From contig NW_006500178.1 of assembly GCF_000471905.2 (NCBI RefSeq), positions 2,024,642 through 2,088,641 of the forward strand: DNA of 64,000 nt, in the 5' to 3' direction. The notes below the pieces were generated by a model. The model was given only the letters and a program-made list of their open reading frames with translations, was not told where the DNA came from and did not search any database. The stretch is from Amborella trichopoda. Lineage: Eukaryota > Streptophyta > Magnoliopsida > Amborellales > Amborellaceae. Below are positions 1 to 10,788 of the stretch, one piece after another. Numbering within the stretch: position 1 is the stretch's first letter; each line of letters begins with the position of its first letter. Position numbers and translations under genes: made by a program.

Positions 1-190
1 TCTTACTAGAATTATTATTTATAGTTTTTTAATTTATTTTTTTTTCATATTCATGATTTCCATTTTAGATATTACATGTCCTTAAAAACTAAGTCCAAAC
101 ATCCATCTCAAAAATAGATTTATTAATAGGCCCACATTTCTATATATGCGGGCTTGGCCGCATAGAAACCGAATCCTTATTAAATTTCAA
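1..190 (+). repeat. Miniature element, family C, left-truncated
   Basis: This stretch is related to copies near 4255-4490, 10195-10445, 21335-21625 and 62090-62385. All share a core that reads roughly 'catattcatgatttccat', then 'acatgtccttaaaa' and 'catctcaaaaatagat', followed by an end containing a 'tttctatatatgcgg' block. The window edge cuts the left end, so only part is visible. No coding potential is seen. Similarity was judged by eye, so the borders are approximate. Confidence 0.5.
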
Positions 191-455
191 TATCTGAAAA
201 TGGTGTAGATCAAGCAAATCCACAAACACTTAAAATTTTTGAAAATGGATGGTCTAGATATGTTTTACAAGACGCATTATTTTTAGGACTTGATTATTTT
301 TATAGGTATCCGTACATCTAAGTTGAGAAGAGCAATTGGAAGTTTTTTTGACGTAACCTTTGGGTTGGGTTTGAAACAACCTTTGGGGTGGATTTTTAGG
401 TGTACCTTACCTCAATAGTACAAGGATAACACCTTATATATGTTGGAAATAAAAG
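175..455 (-). repeat. Superfamily A miniature element, fragment
   Basis: The reverse strand carries the internal core shared by many elements in this window: an AAATGGACGGTC-like block beside a 'gcatcttgtaacacatt' block. Here it reads forward as 'aaaatggatggtctagat', then 'gttttacaagacgcat'. The right end has the typical 'ttaggtgtaccttacctcaatag' type terminus. It appears truncated and rearranged, with a short local duplication of an 'aacctttgggttgg' type block at about 355-390. Confidence 0.45.
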
Positions 456-1434
456 GGGTGGAAAGGGGCAAAATAAAGGAAATAAAAAAGCAAAAGATAT
501 TCTAATATATCTGATTCCAGGCATGACATGTCGTTTCTCTAGATAATATTTTCCTCTTACTCATAGAAATTAGTGTGCATCTAAGTTACATCTAGGCAAT
601 TTGTCTTTGGGGTATATTAAGAGAATTGGGAAACTATTTTATCAATATAAATGCATAAGCATTGCAAGATCTAAAGCATCAAAGATGCGTTCTTTCTAGA
701 GAAATAAAGTTGTAATAGAAAATAGTTAGAAAATTCATATGACTTCTCTATATCAATATATAAAGAAACAAACTCCTATATATAGAGAGATAAAGTGCCC
801 TTTCACTATGATGCATGATCTTTAAAGTCAACTAGCAAAGTCACCACCATATCGCATGTGTGATCCAAAATCACATGGCTGTCTTATTGGGTTCCAATAA
901 AATAATGTCAAACAAGCAACGGAGCACACCAGCCCACCGGAAGACACACTTGCAGTGTGTGGTGTGTCTTCACCGGTGGGGCACTATTCATCGAAGTGCA
1001 CCTAACTGCTGGAGCATCAAAGTACTAGAAGTTCTATAGACACCAATCCACCAGTCACACATCTACTAGAGGAGCACAATTACTGAAGCGGACCAATCAA
1101 TCGGATTCTACAGTGCACTCGGAATGCCCATGGACACCAACCCATTGGAGAGCATATATGCCCACAACCACCAAATCTACCGGAGTATTATCTACCAGGG
1201 GAGGAAATCAACCATACGAAGTACAAAGTACGTCATCAAGTGCTCAAACACCCCTGCCCCTCCCTTGCCCTTGCCCTTGCATACATGCGCGTGTGTCGCA
1301 TAGGCTTTTCCTCTATTTGGTTCTTAAAATACAAGTGAAGATGATTTCAATATTTTTAAACAAGATTTCCCGCTTCTACATCTTCAATGTAGAATAAATA
1401 ACCCAACACTTCTTTCTCTACACATAAAAAAAAA
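456..1434. other. No supported gene; contains one imperfect hairpin
   Basis: About 1 kb of A+T-rich sequence. The small open frame at 1113-1397 has no recognisable domain and no supporting context, so it is not called. An imperfect inverted repeat lies at 932-981, with arms containing AAGACACAC and GTGTGTCTT flanked by CCACCGG-type sequence. Confidence 0.5.
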
Positions 1435-1936
1435 GGGCAAGCTTTCTATGCTTCCCCTACAATATAAAACATATATACTTCGCCTTATCCAACCGTCCAT
1501 TTTGAATGGAGGGCTAAGATTGGCCGAATCACAATGTCACGTCTCTACACTATTTTTTTTTTAATTATTTGTCTATAAACTAAATTTTGGACGTCCAATC
1601 CTTTATTAAACTTGCACCAGTAAAAAATATAATAAAAATATTTTTAATAAAATAAAATGACCAAAATACCCCTTAAAATTCAAGGGGTACTTTGGTCATT
1701 ATATTTTATCAAAAAATTATTTTCAATATTTTTTATAGGTGCACTCCAATGAGAATATGGTATGTACCAAATTTCATATTCATACAATTTGTATAAAAAA
1801 AAACTAAAAATAAAATACTTTAAGATGTTGGATCTAAGATCAAACGGTGAGTGGCAATCTTGATCAAAATTGGATGGTTGGATGGTAAGGGAAGCATAGA
1901 TCTTTGATGCTGTAGGGGAAATATAGAAATCTTTCC
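1435..1936 (+). mobile_element. MITE family B, copy 1 (~0.5 kb)
   Basis: The element begins GGGCAAGCTTTCTATGCTTC and ends with an imperfect inverted form of the same sequence, ...GAAATATAGAAATCTTTCC, giving terminal inverted repeats of about 25 bp. A second copy at 8920-9425 is collinear along its whole length. A third copy (14432-14482 plus 16545-17018) is in reverse orientation and interrupted by an LTR. The middle holds a small inverted repeat around 'accaaaataccccttaa' and 'caaggggtactttggtcat'. There is no coding capacity. It is a non-autonomous DNA transposon by structure; the target-site duplication is unclear, so the superfamily is not assigned. Confidence 0.8.
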
Positions 1937-2190
1937 AAAGACAAAAATATAATTTTCAAAGCCTTACACTTTTCAAAATATTATGGAACAAGAGTTATTA
2001 TTTTGAAATAATAAGATATTTTTTTTAGTAAAAAAATATGACAATATAAACCTTTTCCTTTAGCTTTTTAACAAAGTCAATCGACAATTTAATCTACAGT
2101 TTTTATGTAAGGAAAAAGTTTTTTTTATGTTTCTAAGTTAACATCGTAGACACACAAAGCATCCATCTTAAAGATGGATTAAAAAGAAGA
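1937..2190. other. A+T-rich spacer
   Basis: No gene or repeat border is clear here, apart from a short 'agcatccatcttaaagatgg' sequence at 2158-2177 that matches one end of family C. Confidence 0.4.
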
Positions 2191-4141
2191 GTACTGATCC
2201 TATGAGACCCTCCCACAATCATGTGAGTAGAACCCCAAATGATCACCATCAAATTTGGCACAGATCTCTAGAAAAATTAAGTCCCACACCCATGTGATAA
2301 CATTTCTAAATATCTGTGTCAAATTTAATAGTAACTCTTTGGGGTCCTACTCACATGGGTGTGGGAGGGTGTCATAGTGTTATTTCTCTAAAAAGAAGAG
2401 AAATGATCCTATGAGACCCTCCCACACCCATATGAGTAGGACCCCAAATGATCACTATCAAATTTGGTACATATCTCTAGAAAAGTTAAGTCTCACACTT
2501 ATGTGATAACTTTTCTAGAGATCTGTACCAAATTTAATGGTGATCTTTTGGAGTCCTACTTACATGGGTGTGGGAGGATCTCATAGTGTCATTTTCCAAA
2601 AAAAAAGAATAATGATTCTGTGAGACCCTCCTACACCCATGTGAGTAGGACTCCAAATGATCATCATCCAAGCATAGATCTCTAGAAAAGTCAAGTCCCA
2701 CACCCATGTGATAACTTTTCTATAGATATGTGCCAAATATAATTGTGATCCTTTGGGGTGTGGGAGGGTCTCATAGTGTCATTTTTTTAAAAAGCAGGGT
2801 AATGAACCTATGAGATCCTCCCACACCCATGTGAGTATGACTCCAAATGATCACCATCAAATTTGGCACAGATCTCTAAAAAAGTCAAGTTTTACATTGT
2901 GCTAACTTTCTAGAGATTTGTGCCAAATTTAATGTGATCCATTGGGGTCCTACTCAGATAGGTGTAAGATGGTCTCATAGTGTCATTTCCCTAAAAAGAA
3001 GAGTAATGATCCTATGAAACCCTCCTACACCCATATGAGTAGGACTCCAAATGATCACCATCAAATTTGACACAGATCTATAGAAAAGTCAAGCCCCACA
3101 CCCATGTGATAATTTTTTTAGAGATCTGTGTCAAATTTAATGGTAATCCTTTGAGGTGTAAGAGGGTCTCATAGTGTCATTTCTCTAAAAAGAAGATTAA
3201 TGATCCTATGAGACCCTCCTACACCCATGTGAGTAGGACCCCAAATGATCACCATCAAATTTGGCACAGATCTCTAGAAAAGTCAAGTTCCATACCCATG
3301 TGATAACTTTTTAGATATATGTATCAAATTTAATGGTGATCCTTCGGGATCCTACTCAAATGGGTGTGGGAGGGTCTCATAGTGTCATTTCTCTAAAAGA
3401 AGAGTAATGATATTATGAGACACTCCCACACCCATGTGAGTAGAACCCCAAATGATCACTATCAAATTTGGCACAGATCATTAGAAAAGTCAAGTCTCAC
3501 ACCGACATGATAACTTTTCTGGCAATCTGTTCTAAATTTAATGGTGATCCTTTGGGTCCTACTCACATGGGTGTGGGAGGGTCTCATAGTGTTATTTTTC
3601 TAAAAAGAAGAGTAATGATCCTATGAGACCCTCCTAGACCCATGTGAGTAGGACCTCAAATGATTACTATCAAATTTGACACAGATCTTTAGAAAAGTCA
3701 AGTCTCACACCCATGTAATAATTTTACTAGAGATCTGCGCTAAATTTTATGGTGATCCTTTGGGGTCCTACTCACATGGGTATGGGAGGGTCTCATAGTA
3801 TCATTTTCCTAAAAAACAGAGTAGTGATCCTATGAGACCCTCTCACACCCATGTGAGTAGGACCCTAATTGGTTACCATCAAATTTGGCACAGATCTCTA
3901 GAAAAGTCTGACACCCATGTGATAACTTTTTTAAAGCTCTGTACTAATTAATGGTGATCTTTTGGTGTCCTACTCATATAGATGTGGGAGGGTGTCATAG
4001 TGTCAGTTCTCTGAAAAAAAGAGTAATGATCATATGAGACCCTCCCACACCCATGTGAGGAGGACTCCAAATGATTACCATCAAATTTGGCATAGATCTC
4101 TAAACGGTCTCATAATGTCATTTTTCTATGAGACCCTCCCA
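2191..4141. repeat. Tandem array of ten ~205 bp palindromic units
   Basis: Ten units begin with TATGAGACCCTCC-like sequence at about 2201, 2410, 2619, 2809, 3013, 3207, 3414, 3622, 3831 and 4033, giving spacings of 190-209 bp. Each full unit is an imperfect palindrome. The left arm (GAGACCCTCCCACACCCATG, then CCCCAAATGATCACCATC and GGCACAGATCTCTAG) is followed by a ~25 bp spacer and then its reverse complement, ending GGGAGGGTCTCATA. Arms are about 77 bp. Units are joined by an A+G-rich linker ('ctctaaaaagaagagtaatg'). The last unit is truncated and rearranged. The monomer looks like a miniature inverted-repeat element that was amplified in place. A transcript through it would fold into a series of long hairpins. 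Confidence 0.9.
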
Positions 4142-4254
4142 TCAAAAAAATAAAATTTACTATCTAAAATTATTCTATCAAAAATATGAATTTTTAATTT
4201 TAAATATTAAAAATAATATGTAAAGAAAAGTGCATTGTACGTTTTTTAGTTAGC

Positions 4255-4495
4255 ATTACACAAAGCATCCATCTTAAAAATAGATTAAAAAAAATAATGG
4301 TCCCACCAAAAGAAAAAAACTAGCTGCCTAAAATTATTCTCAAAAAACATTATTTTTACATATTAATGATGTCCATATTCGAGATTATATGTTTCTAAAA
4401 AATAAATTTAAAATCCATCTAAAAATAGACCATAAAGAGAGGACACACATCTATACATGATGACTCGGTGGACTCATATAAACGGTCTCCTTATA
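4255..4495 (+). repeat. Miniature element, family C, copy
   Basis: It starts with 'caaagcatccatcttaaaaa' and continues through 'tattaatgatgtccatattc' and 'acatctatacatgatgactc', the same order as at 10195-10445. It is non-coding. The left end abuts the A+T-rich tail of the palindromic array. Confidence 0.5.
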
Positions 4496-5057
4496 TAGGC
4501 ATCTGCTTTTAATCTTAAAAATGAATTTATTCTCTATTATAGGATTTCACGTTACTTCAACAATATAAGGTTGTAATCTTATATAAACTTTTTTTTTAAT
4601 AAAAACACCTAACATCAAGAGTATGGGTAGTCAGAGAAATTTCCCATTAAATTAAGGTGTGAACTGTTTCATTTATCTTTCTTGGCACGGCAAGCTGTCT
4701 ATTCCCTTGTTCTCAATTTATTTTAAAAAGTTACCAAAAAAATCATAAAATAGTCAAATCAAATCAAATCAGTCTATTACTTATTACAAAAAATTTCTCT
4801 CTTAACATGCTTGTCAAAAAGCATAAATAGTCTCCATTTTAAGTTTAAAATCTTAAATAAATAGGTGCATAATTTGGCCGACTTAAGTTACTTCAGTCAA
4901 ATGACCAAATTACTTCTGGTACCTCTTTTTCATAAGAAGGAATTTGTTCTAGCATTGAAACTTAGAACAAGTGGGTGTAGTTTATAATTTTGCTCTGCTT
5001 AAATTACCTGAGCCAAAAGATGTAAATATTAAGGTTTCTTCTAAGTTCTAAACCCAT
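4496..5057. other. No supported gene
   Basis: A+T-rich sequence with no open frame, RNA gene or clear repeat that I can support. Confidence 0.4.
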
Positions 5058-5195
5058 TACAAGACACTTTAGTAAATATAAACTTGCTCAAGGGTTGGAA
5101 TACTACAAGATACTTTAGTAAATATAAACTTGCTCAAGGGTTGGAATACTACAAGATACTTTAGTAAATATAAACTTGCTCAAGGGTTGGAATAT
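5058..5195. repeat. 46 bp tandem repeat, three copies
   Basis: The unit TACAAGATACTTTAGTAAAT followed by ATAAACTTGCTCAAGGGTTG occurs three times, starting at 5058, 5104 and 5150. The first copy differs by a single substitution and the others are essentially identical, so the duplication is young. It is non-coding. Confidence 0.95.
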
Positions 5196-5384
5196 TTAGG
5201 TCATTTCATGCAAATGAATCAAGTGATTTAAATTACCAAAACACTCCTTGTTTGAGTTCAACATTAAGAATAGTGACAATTTGGGTACCTTTGTAGCTAA
5301 GTAGTTAAGAAGGTACCTATGCGAAATATTTCCAAAAAGTGTCTACTTTAGTTGGTTTGAACTTTGAACACATTCATTTGTATT

Positions 5385-5690
5385 GAACTGTTGAAATAAG
5401 CCACATCTAAAAAATCCATCAAAAAAGAGTATTTCAAAGCTGAGAAACTCTCAAATTGATCATCTCAGCCTCAATATGTATGGATATGAAAAGAGAAAAA
5501 AATATTTAAAATCATGAAAATAGTGCAACTTGCTGCATATTGTCCCCACTGTCCATTTCAGAATTTTTAATTGTTTTTTGCGAGATCTACCTCATTTTTG
5601 GAGCTTTAGATTTTATAATTAAAGATGACAATAAATTTTCAATATTGAAACTGCATATTTCAACCTAGCTTAGTGGTGCGGTTTACTTTT
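5385..5690 (+). repeat. Superfamily A miniature element, degraded
   Basis: The core order is present: 'aaaaaatccatcaaaaaaga', 'ctctcaaattgatcatctca', a 'tatgtatggatatgaaaag' block, 'actgtccatttcag', then 'gattttataattaaagatga'. The terminal repeats are not clear. No coding capacity. Confidence 0.5.
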
Positions 5691-6089
5691 GCACAAAGCT
5701 CACCCTTTTATCTATATTTTCTATATTTCCATTACAACATGCACACGTACACGTCATGCATGGAGGCCCATGAGGTTTGACATATTGGACGGTTTACTCT
5801 CTCTTGTTTCATATTGACTCTAATCGTCTTGCACCATGTGGTTATGAAATGATCCAAACCGTTCACTCAAGACACATCGATAACTTTTGCAAAATATGGG
5901 TGCCAACAAAATCAGCTACTAGTGCCATATGGGCCTTGTAGGTGTGGATAAATTCGCCAACTTTCGTACACCACTCGATACCATCAAATACGTTACAAAT
6001 AATTCATATTGTTTGAGAGGAATGTTTGAGGCCAAAACTCTTTAGGAAACAAACAATCTACATTTTGGGAAATTTGAACCCTTTTTAAA

Positions 6090-6478
6090 GGACAAAGTTT
6101 ATATAAGGTGTCAACTTTTTACTTTATAAGTAAGGTACACCTAAAAAACCCAGTAGAGAGCGTTGTTCCAATGCTAGAAAACCCTCAAATCGATCATCTC
6201 AACCTCGAGATTTAAAGACACGAAAAAAAGCAAATTTCTAATCCTAAAAATAGGTCATCTTCTAACATATTATCTAAACTGTCCATATTAAAGATTTTCA
6301 AATGTTTATAGATCTACTTGATCGTCACTATTTTTGAAACTTTAAAAATTTTATAATTAGGAGCAATAATAAATTTTCATATCATCGCAAAGCTTTAGTG
6401 GCATCGAAACTAGATTTTTGGCATAATTTTGAGATGCACCTTACTTCAATAGTATAAGATTGATACCTTATAAAAACC
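6090..6478 (+). mobile_element. Superfamily A miniature element, subfamily A3
   Basis: This ~390 bp element begins 'gtttatataaggtgtcaac' and ends with the inverted, degraded equivalent 'agattgataccttataaaaa', giving terminal inverted repeats of about 20 bp. Internal order matches the superfamily: 'gatcatctcaacctcgag', 'actgtccatattaaagattt', 'tctacttgatcgtcactatt'. It is a non-autonomous DNA-transposon-like element. The open frame at 6382-6582 on the minus strand is a by-product. Confidence 0.65.
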
Positions 6479-6797
6479 TCATCCATTTTCAAAATAATGC
6501 TTGATGCCAATGCCAAAGCGAACAAAAGTTTCTCTTTCCTTTTCTTTGTTTTGTAGCTTGATGGAGAAAAGGATTGAACCACAACAAGAGAGGTTGCGAC
6601 AATTTATCAGTCATAATTCAGAGGTTTTCTAGGGTGGGGGTCCACACGCTCAGCTCTCAACCTCCAACCTCTTACCATAACACCTAGAAGGTAGGTGGCC
6701 GACATCTAGCCCAGTCGTTTACACAAAGGTTTGATAAAGGTTAAGTATTTGGTGATCCCCGTTTAAATTTTTCAAAAGGAAAACGTTAAAGAAAAAT

Positions 6798-7480
6798 NNN
6801 NNNNNNNNNNNNNNNNNNNNNNNNNNNNNNNNNNNNNNNNNNNNNNNNNNNNNNNNNNNNNNNNNNNNNNNNNNNNNNNNNNNNNNNNNNNNNNNNNNNN
6901 NNNNNNNNNNNNNNNNNNNNNNNNNNNNNNNNNNNNNNNNNNNNNNNNNNNNNNNNNNNNNNNNNNNNNNNNNNNNNNNNNNNNNNNNNNNNNNNNNNNN
7001 NNNNNNNNNNNNNNNNNNNNNNNNNNNNNNNNNNNNNNNNNNNNNNNNNNNNNNNNNNNNNNNNNNNNNNNNNNNNNNNNNNNNNNNNNNNNNNNNNNNN
7101 NNNNNNNNNNNNNNNNNNNNNNNNNNNNNNNNNNNNNNNNNNNNNNNNNNNNNNNNNNNNNNNNNNNNNNNNNNNNNNNNNNNNNNNNNNNNNNNNNNNN
7201 NNNNNNNNNNNNNNNNNNNNNNNNNNNNNNNNNNNNNNNNNNNNNNNNNNNNNNNNNNNNNNNNNNNNNNNNNNNNNNNNNNNNNNNNNNNNNNNNNNNN
7301 NNNNNNNNNNNNNNNNNNNNNNNNNNNNNNNNNNNNNNNNNNNNNNNNNNNNNNNNNNNNNNNNNNNNNNNNNNNNNNNNNNNNNNNNNNNNNNNNNNNN
7401 NNNNNNNNNNNNNNNNNNNNNNNNNNNNNNNNNNNNNNNNNNNNNNNNNNNNNNNNNNNNNNNNNNNNNNNNNNNNNNNN
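6798..7480. other. Assembly gap (Ns)
   Basis: A run of 683 undetermined bases. The 254-residue frame that spans it on the minus strand is an artefact of the Ns. The gap is followed by an 'atatatatat' tract, and it hides the left end of a superfamily A element whose right part continues to 7752. Confidence 0.99.
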
Positions 7481-7752
7481 ATATATATATATAAAAGAGA
7501 TTTTGACTCTAAAAAATAGTACATCTTACAATACATTATATGGACCGTCCATTTTTAAGATTATCATATGTTTATGTATCTACTTGATTTGAACTATTTT
7601 TTTAGTCCAAAATTTTTATAATTAGAGATGAAAATGGATTCTTAAGCTATTCTAAGAATTTTTTACACCAAAATTACATCTTATGATAAAAGTTGATTGT
7701 GCACATTGGATTGTTTAAAGTTGCAACCTTATGTAAACCACAACCCCACAAA
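7481..7752 (+). mobile_element. Superfamily A miniature element, A1, left part in gap
   Basis: The visible right part holds the core 'tggaccgtccatttttaaga', 'tctacttgatttgaactatt' and 'ataattagagatgaaaatgg'. It ends in the subfamily A1 terminus, AAAGTTGCAACCTTATGTAA followed by ACCACAACCCC. The missing left end should lie within the Ns. Confidence 0.65.
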
Positions 7753-7989
7753 AAAATGGTCTTAGAATAATAAAAGTGATCTTTCCGCACAATCTCTTTA
7801 GAACAAAATTTATAGGATATTTATTTAAAAATAGCTGGATCCGTAAAATTTGCACCATTTCAAGAGCATTAAATCCAATTTTAAAGGTAGACTTGGATAT
7901 AGAAGGGTTTTACAGGTGTTTCGGGTCCCTAGTCTACTAAAAACGGGCGGGTTCATAAAAATTAGCTGTCGAAACTTTTTTTTTTAAGG

Positions 7990-8475
7990 AAAAATGTTCC
8001 ATGAGTCAGTGGGTGGGGCAGGGTCAAATCAAATATAGATGGTGCCAAATATATCGTAAAAAATAACACACTTTAAATTTTTTTTTTTTTTATTTTTTTA
8101 ATTCATATCTATGATCTGCTTAGCTTGGATGATGTATCTCTAAAATTTTGTGAGTTTAAAAGAGAGCCGCACGTGTACACATGAGTCGGCTGACTCGTAG
8201 AAACCCCGTCCTTTTCTAATTTGGTTTTATTGTAGATTGTAAACCCCACACATTATACAATTGCAATCTTTCCAATAGAATACTTTTTAATACTTGAAAA
8301 AAGGGGTTATATACAAGGATATTTTTTAAGAGACTTTTTTTTGAAGTTTGAGCTTCATCAATGAAATAAATGCCACCACCCAATTTCACATCCAATTGTT
8401 AAGATTAATTATGACCACTTTATACCAAAAAAAAAACATTTAATGAAGTGATAAACCATGTCTTAACAAAGAAAA
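7990..8475. other. No supported gene
   Basis: A+T-rich sequence. At 8100-8215 there is a weak resemblance to family C ('gagagccgcacgtgtacaca' region), too diverged to call as an element. Confidence 0.35.
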
Positions 8476-8715
8476 AAGTTTATATAAGGTTGCAACTTTA
8501 AAATGTAGAATTAAAGATGCACATCAAAAATCTATCATAAAAGGTTATTTTGATATTGGAAACCCTCTAATTGACCATCTCAACATTGAGATGTATGAAT
8601 ATGAAAAGAAAAAAGATTTCGAGTACGAAACATAATGTATCTTGTAACACATTATCTAAAGAGGTGCACCTTAATTGGATTGTTTAAGGTTGCAACCTTA
8701 TGGAAACCACACCCC
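8476..8715 (+). mobile_element. Superfamily A miniature element, A1, internal deletion
   Basis: Both ends are present: 'gtttatataaggttgcaac' on the left and 'aaggttgcaaccttatgg' plus 'aaaccacaccccg' on the right. The second half of the core is missing, since 'aacacattatctaaag' runs straight into 'aggtgcaccttaattgga'. That makes a ~240 bp deletion derivative of the ~390 bp element. Confidence 0.75.
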
Positions 8716-8919
8716 GTAACAAAATGGCATATACATGGAAACTTGTTATTTGATTAAAAAGGGAAAAATTATCCCACGGTTTATACGAGTGTTGTATTGA
8801 TTACTTTGGTTGAACATCCACCCCGTGGGTTAATTTATATGTAAGATAACCCTCTTTTTTTCCTTTCTTATTTTTTTTTTTAAAGAAAATAAAATAAAAT
8901 AAGGAGAACTTATTTAAGA

Positions 8920-9425
8920 GGGCAAGCTTTCTATGCTTTCCCTACAACATAACACTTATATATACTTCCCCTTATCCAACCGTCCATTCTGAATGGAGGG
9001 CTAAGATTGCCCCAATCACAATGTCACGTCTCTATACTATTTTATTTTTAAATTTTTTTCTATAAACTATTTTGACACCAAATTTGGACACCCAATCATC
9101 TATTAAACTCGCACTAGCAAAAAAAATAAAAAAATATTTCCAATAAAAGAAATAACCAAAATACCCCTGAAGTTTCAAGGGGTATTTTGATCATTATATT
9201 TTATCGAAAAATTATTTTTAATATTTTTTATAGGTGTGCCCCAATAAGAAGATGACACGTACCAAAGTTCATATTCGTACAATTTGTATAAAAAAAAACT
9301 AAAAATAAAATACTTTGAGACGATGGATCAAAGACCAAACAGTGAGTGGCTCTTTTGATCAAAATTGGACCGCTGGATGGTAAGGGAAGCATAGATCTTC
9401 TATGCTGTAGGGAAAGTATCTTTCC
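8920..9425 (+). mobile_element. MITE family B, copy 2 (~0.5 kb)
   Basis: Collinear with copy 1 over its full length: GGGCAAGCTTTCTATGCTTT at the left, the 'aaaatacccctgaag' and 'caaggggtattttgatcat' inverted pair in the middle, and 'gggaaagtatctttcc' at the right. Non-coding. The frame at 9228-9443 (minus) falls inside it and is not a gene. Confidence 0.8.
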
Positions 9426-9565
9426 ATATTTAAAGACTAACATTTCTTATCTTGTATCTACCACATAAGTATGTAATGATGGATGTTGGATACGAGTACC
9501 CACCCCATACTTACACTAAACATTATATACTGTCTTTTTAGACAAAAAAGAAAGAAATAAAAAAA

Positions 9566-9917
9566 AAGTTTGTATAAGGTTGCAACCTTAAAATGTAGAG
9601 ATGTAACTCAAAAATACAATGAAAAATGTTGTTTTAATATTAAAAAACCTTCTAATTGATCATCTGGACATTGAGATGTATGAATATGAAAAAAGAAATA
9701 GAATTTGAGTCTCATAAATAGTATATCTTGCAACACATTATCTAGACCGTCAAGTTTCAAGATTTCCATATGTTTATAAATCTATTTGATTGTAACTATA
9801 TTTTAATTTAAAATTTTATAATATGAAAATAGATTTACAGATAATCTTAAGAATTGTTTAGACCAAAATTATATGTTATGATAAATTTTGGAGGTGCGCC
9901 TTAATTGGATTTTTTAG
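9566..9917 (+). mobile_element. Superfamily A miniature element, A1, right end truncated
   Basis: The left terminus 'gtttgtataaggttgcaac' and the whole core are present ('gatcatctggacattgag', 'ctagaccgtcaagtttcaag', 'tctatttgattgtaacta'). The right side stops after 'ggtgcgccttaattggat', so the final ~30 bp terminal repeat is lost. Confidence 0.7.
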
Positions 9918-10194
9918 AAATAATGCTTGTTTTGGCTCCTGATTGGGGTCCTTAGTTAGGGCATACAGCAACCAATCTTATCAAATGGACGGTGCTGATA
10001 ACCTATTGACTCAATGTTAACGTCTATTAACCATTCAAGGTACAAAGTAGTCCGGAGTGAGTCACATGACCTTGTTCTATCAAGGGAGCATAATCCACTC
10101 TCCTTAGAAGTACACAATTTAGGTAAAAAAAATATTAAAAAGAAGAAGAAAGTGTGTCATGTATTGACTATTAGGGGATGCAATTTCTATATTT

Positions 10195-10445
10195 GCGTTC
10201 CCCAAAGTATCAAACATCTATCATAAAGATGGATGTAAAGTGGTAGTCCCTCCAAAAAATAAAACCAAGGATCTAAATGTTTTTTCAAAATGTTATCATT
10301 TTTAGTTCTTTATTGTTTTTGTTTTTTTTGCATATTAATGATCTCTATATTAGAGATTATATATTTCTAAAAAATTAGGTCCAAAATTCATCTCAAAATG
10401 GACCATGTAGAGGGGATGCATTTTTACATATGAGTCGAAGCACTA
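10195..10445 (+). repeat. Miniature element, family C, copy
   Basis: Begins 'gtatcaaacatctatcataa' and continues through 'gcatattaatgatctctata' to 'tttttacatatgagtcg'. Same order as at 4255-4495. The 70-residue frame at 10014-10226 overlaps its start and is not supported as a gene. Confidence 0.5.
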
Positions 10446-10473
10446 AAAAGGCGTGTCAAAAAAAAAAAATTTA

Positions 10474-10788
10474 AGTAAAGCCTCACCTCAAAACTCACCA
10501 AAAATTGTAGTTTTGTCAACCGAAAACCTTCAAATCAATCATCTCAGCTTTGGTCATTATAGCTGTGAAAAAATTAGGATTTCACATCCTAAAAATAGTG
10601 TATACTACAATATATTATCTAAACCATTCATTTTACCCCAAAAATAAGTATTTACGGATTTTCAAGATCTGTATCATTTTTTGAGTTTCAAATTTCACAA
10701 TTACTATTGAAAACAATTTTAGGGCCATCAAGAAGATATCTATTGTGAGAGTCCTTTATAGATGAAGATTCAAAGTGAGACTTTACTC
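10474..10788 (+). mobile_element. Superfamily A miniature element, subfamily A4
   Basis: Terminal inverted repeats AGTAAAGCCTCACCTC at the left and ...CAAAGTGAGACTTTACT at the right define a ~315 bp element. Two further copies with the same ends lie at 17689-17979 and 61482-61795. The core resembles the other subfamilies ('tcaatcatctcagctttgg', 'taaaccattcattttacc', 'atctgtatcattttttgag'). Confidence 0.75.

Noticed and set aside
1113..1397. 94-residue plus-strand frame
   Set aside because: Low-complexity proline/cysteine stretch and no gene context.
2191..4141. CRISPR-like array
   Set aside because: The regular spacing suggested it briefly, but the units are long palindromes without unique spacers, in a eukaryotic genome.
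6772..7536. 254-residue frame on the minus strand
   Set aside because: It spans the run of Ns; only a few real residues exist at each end.
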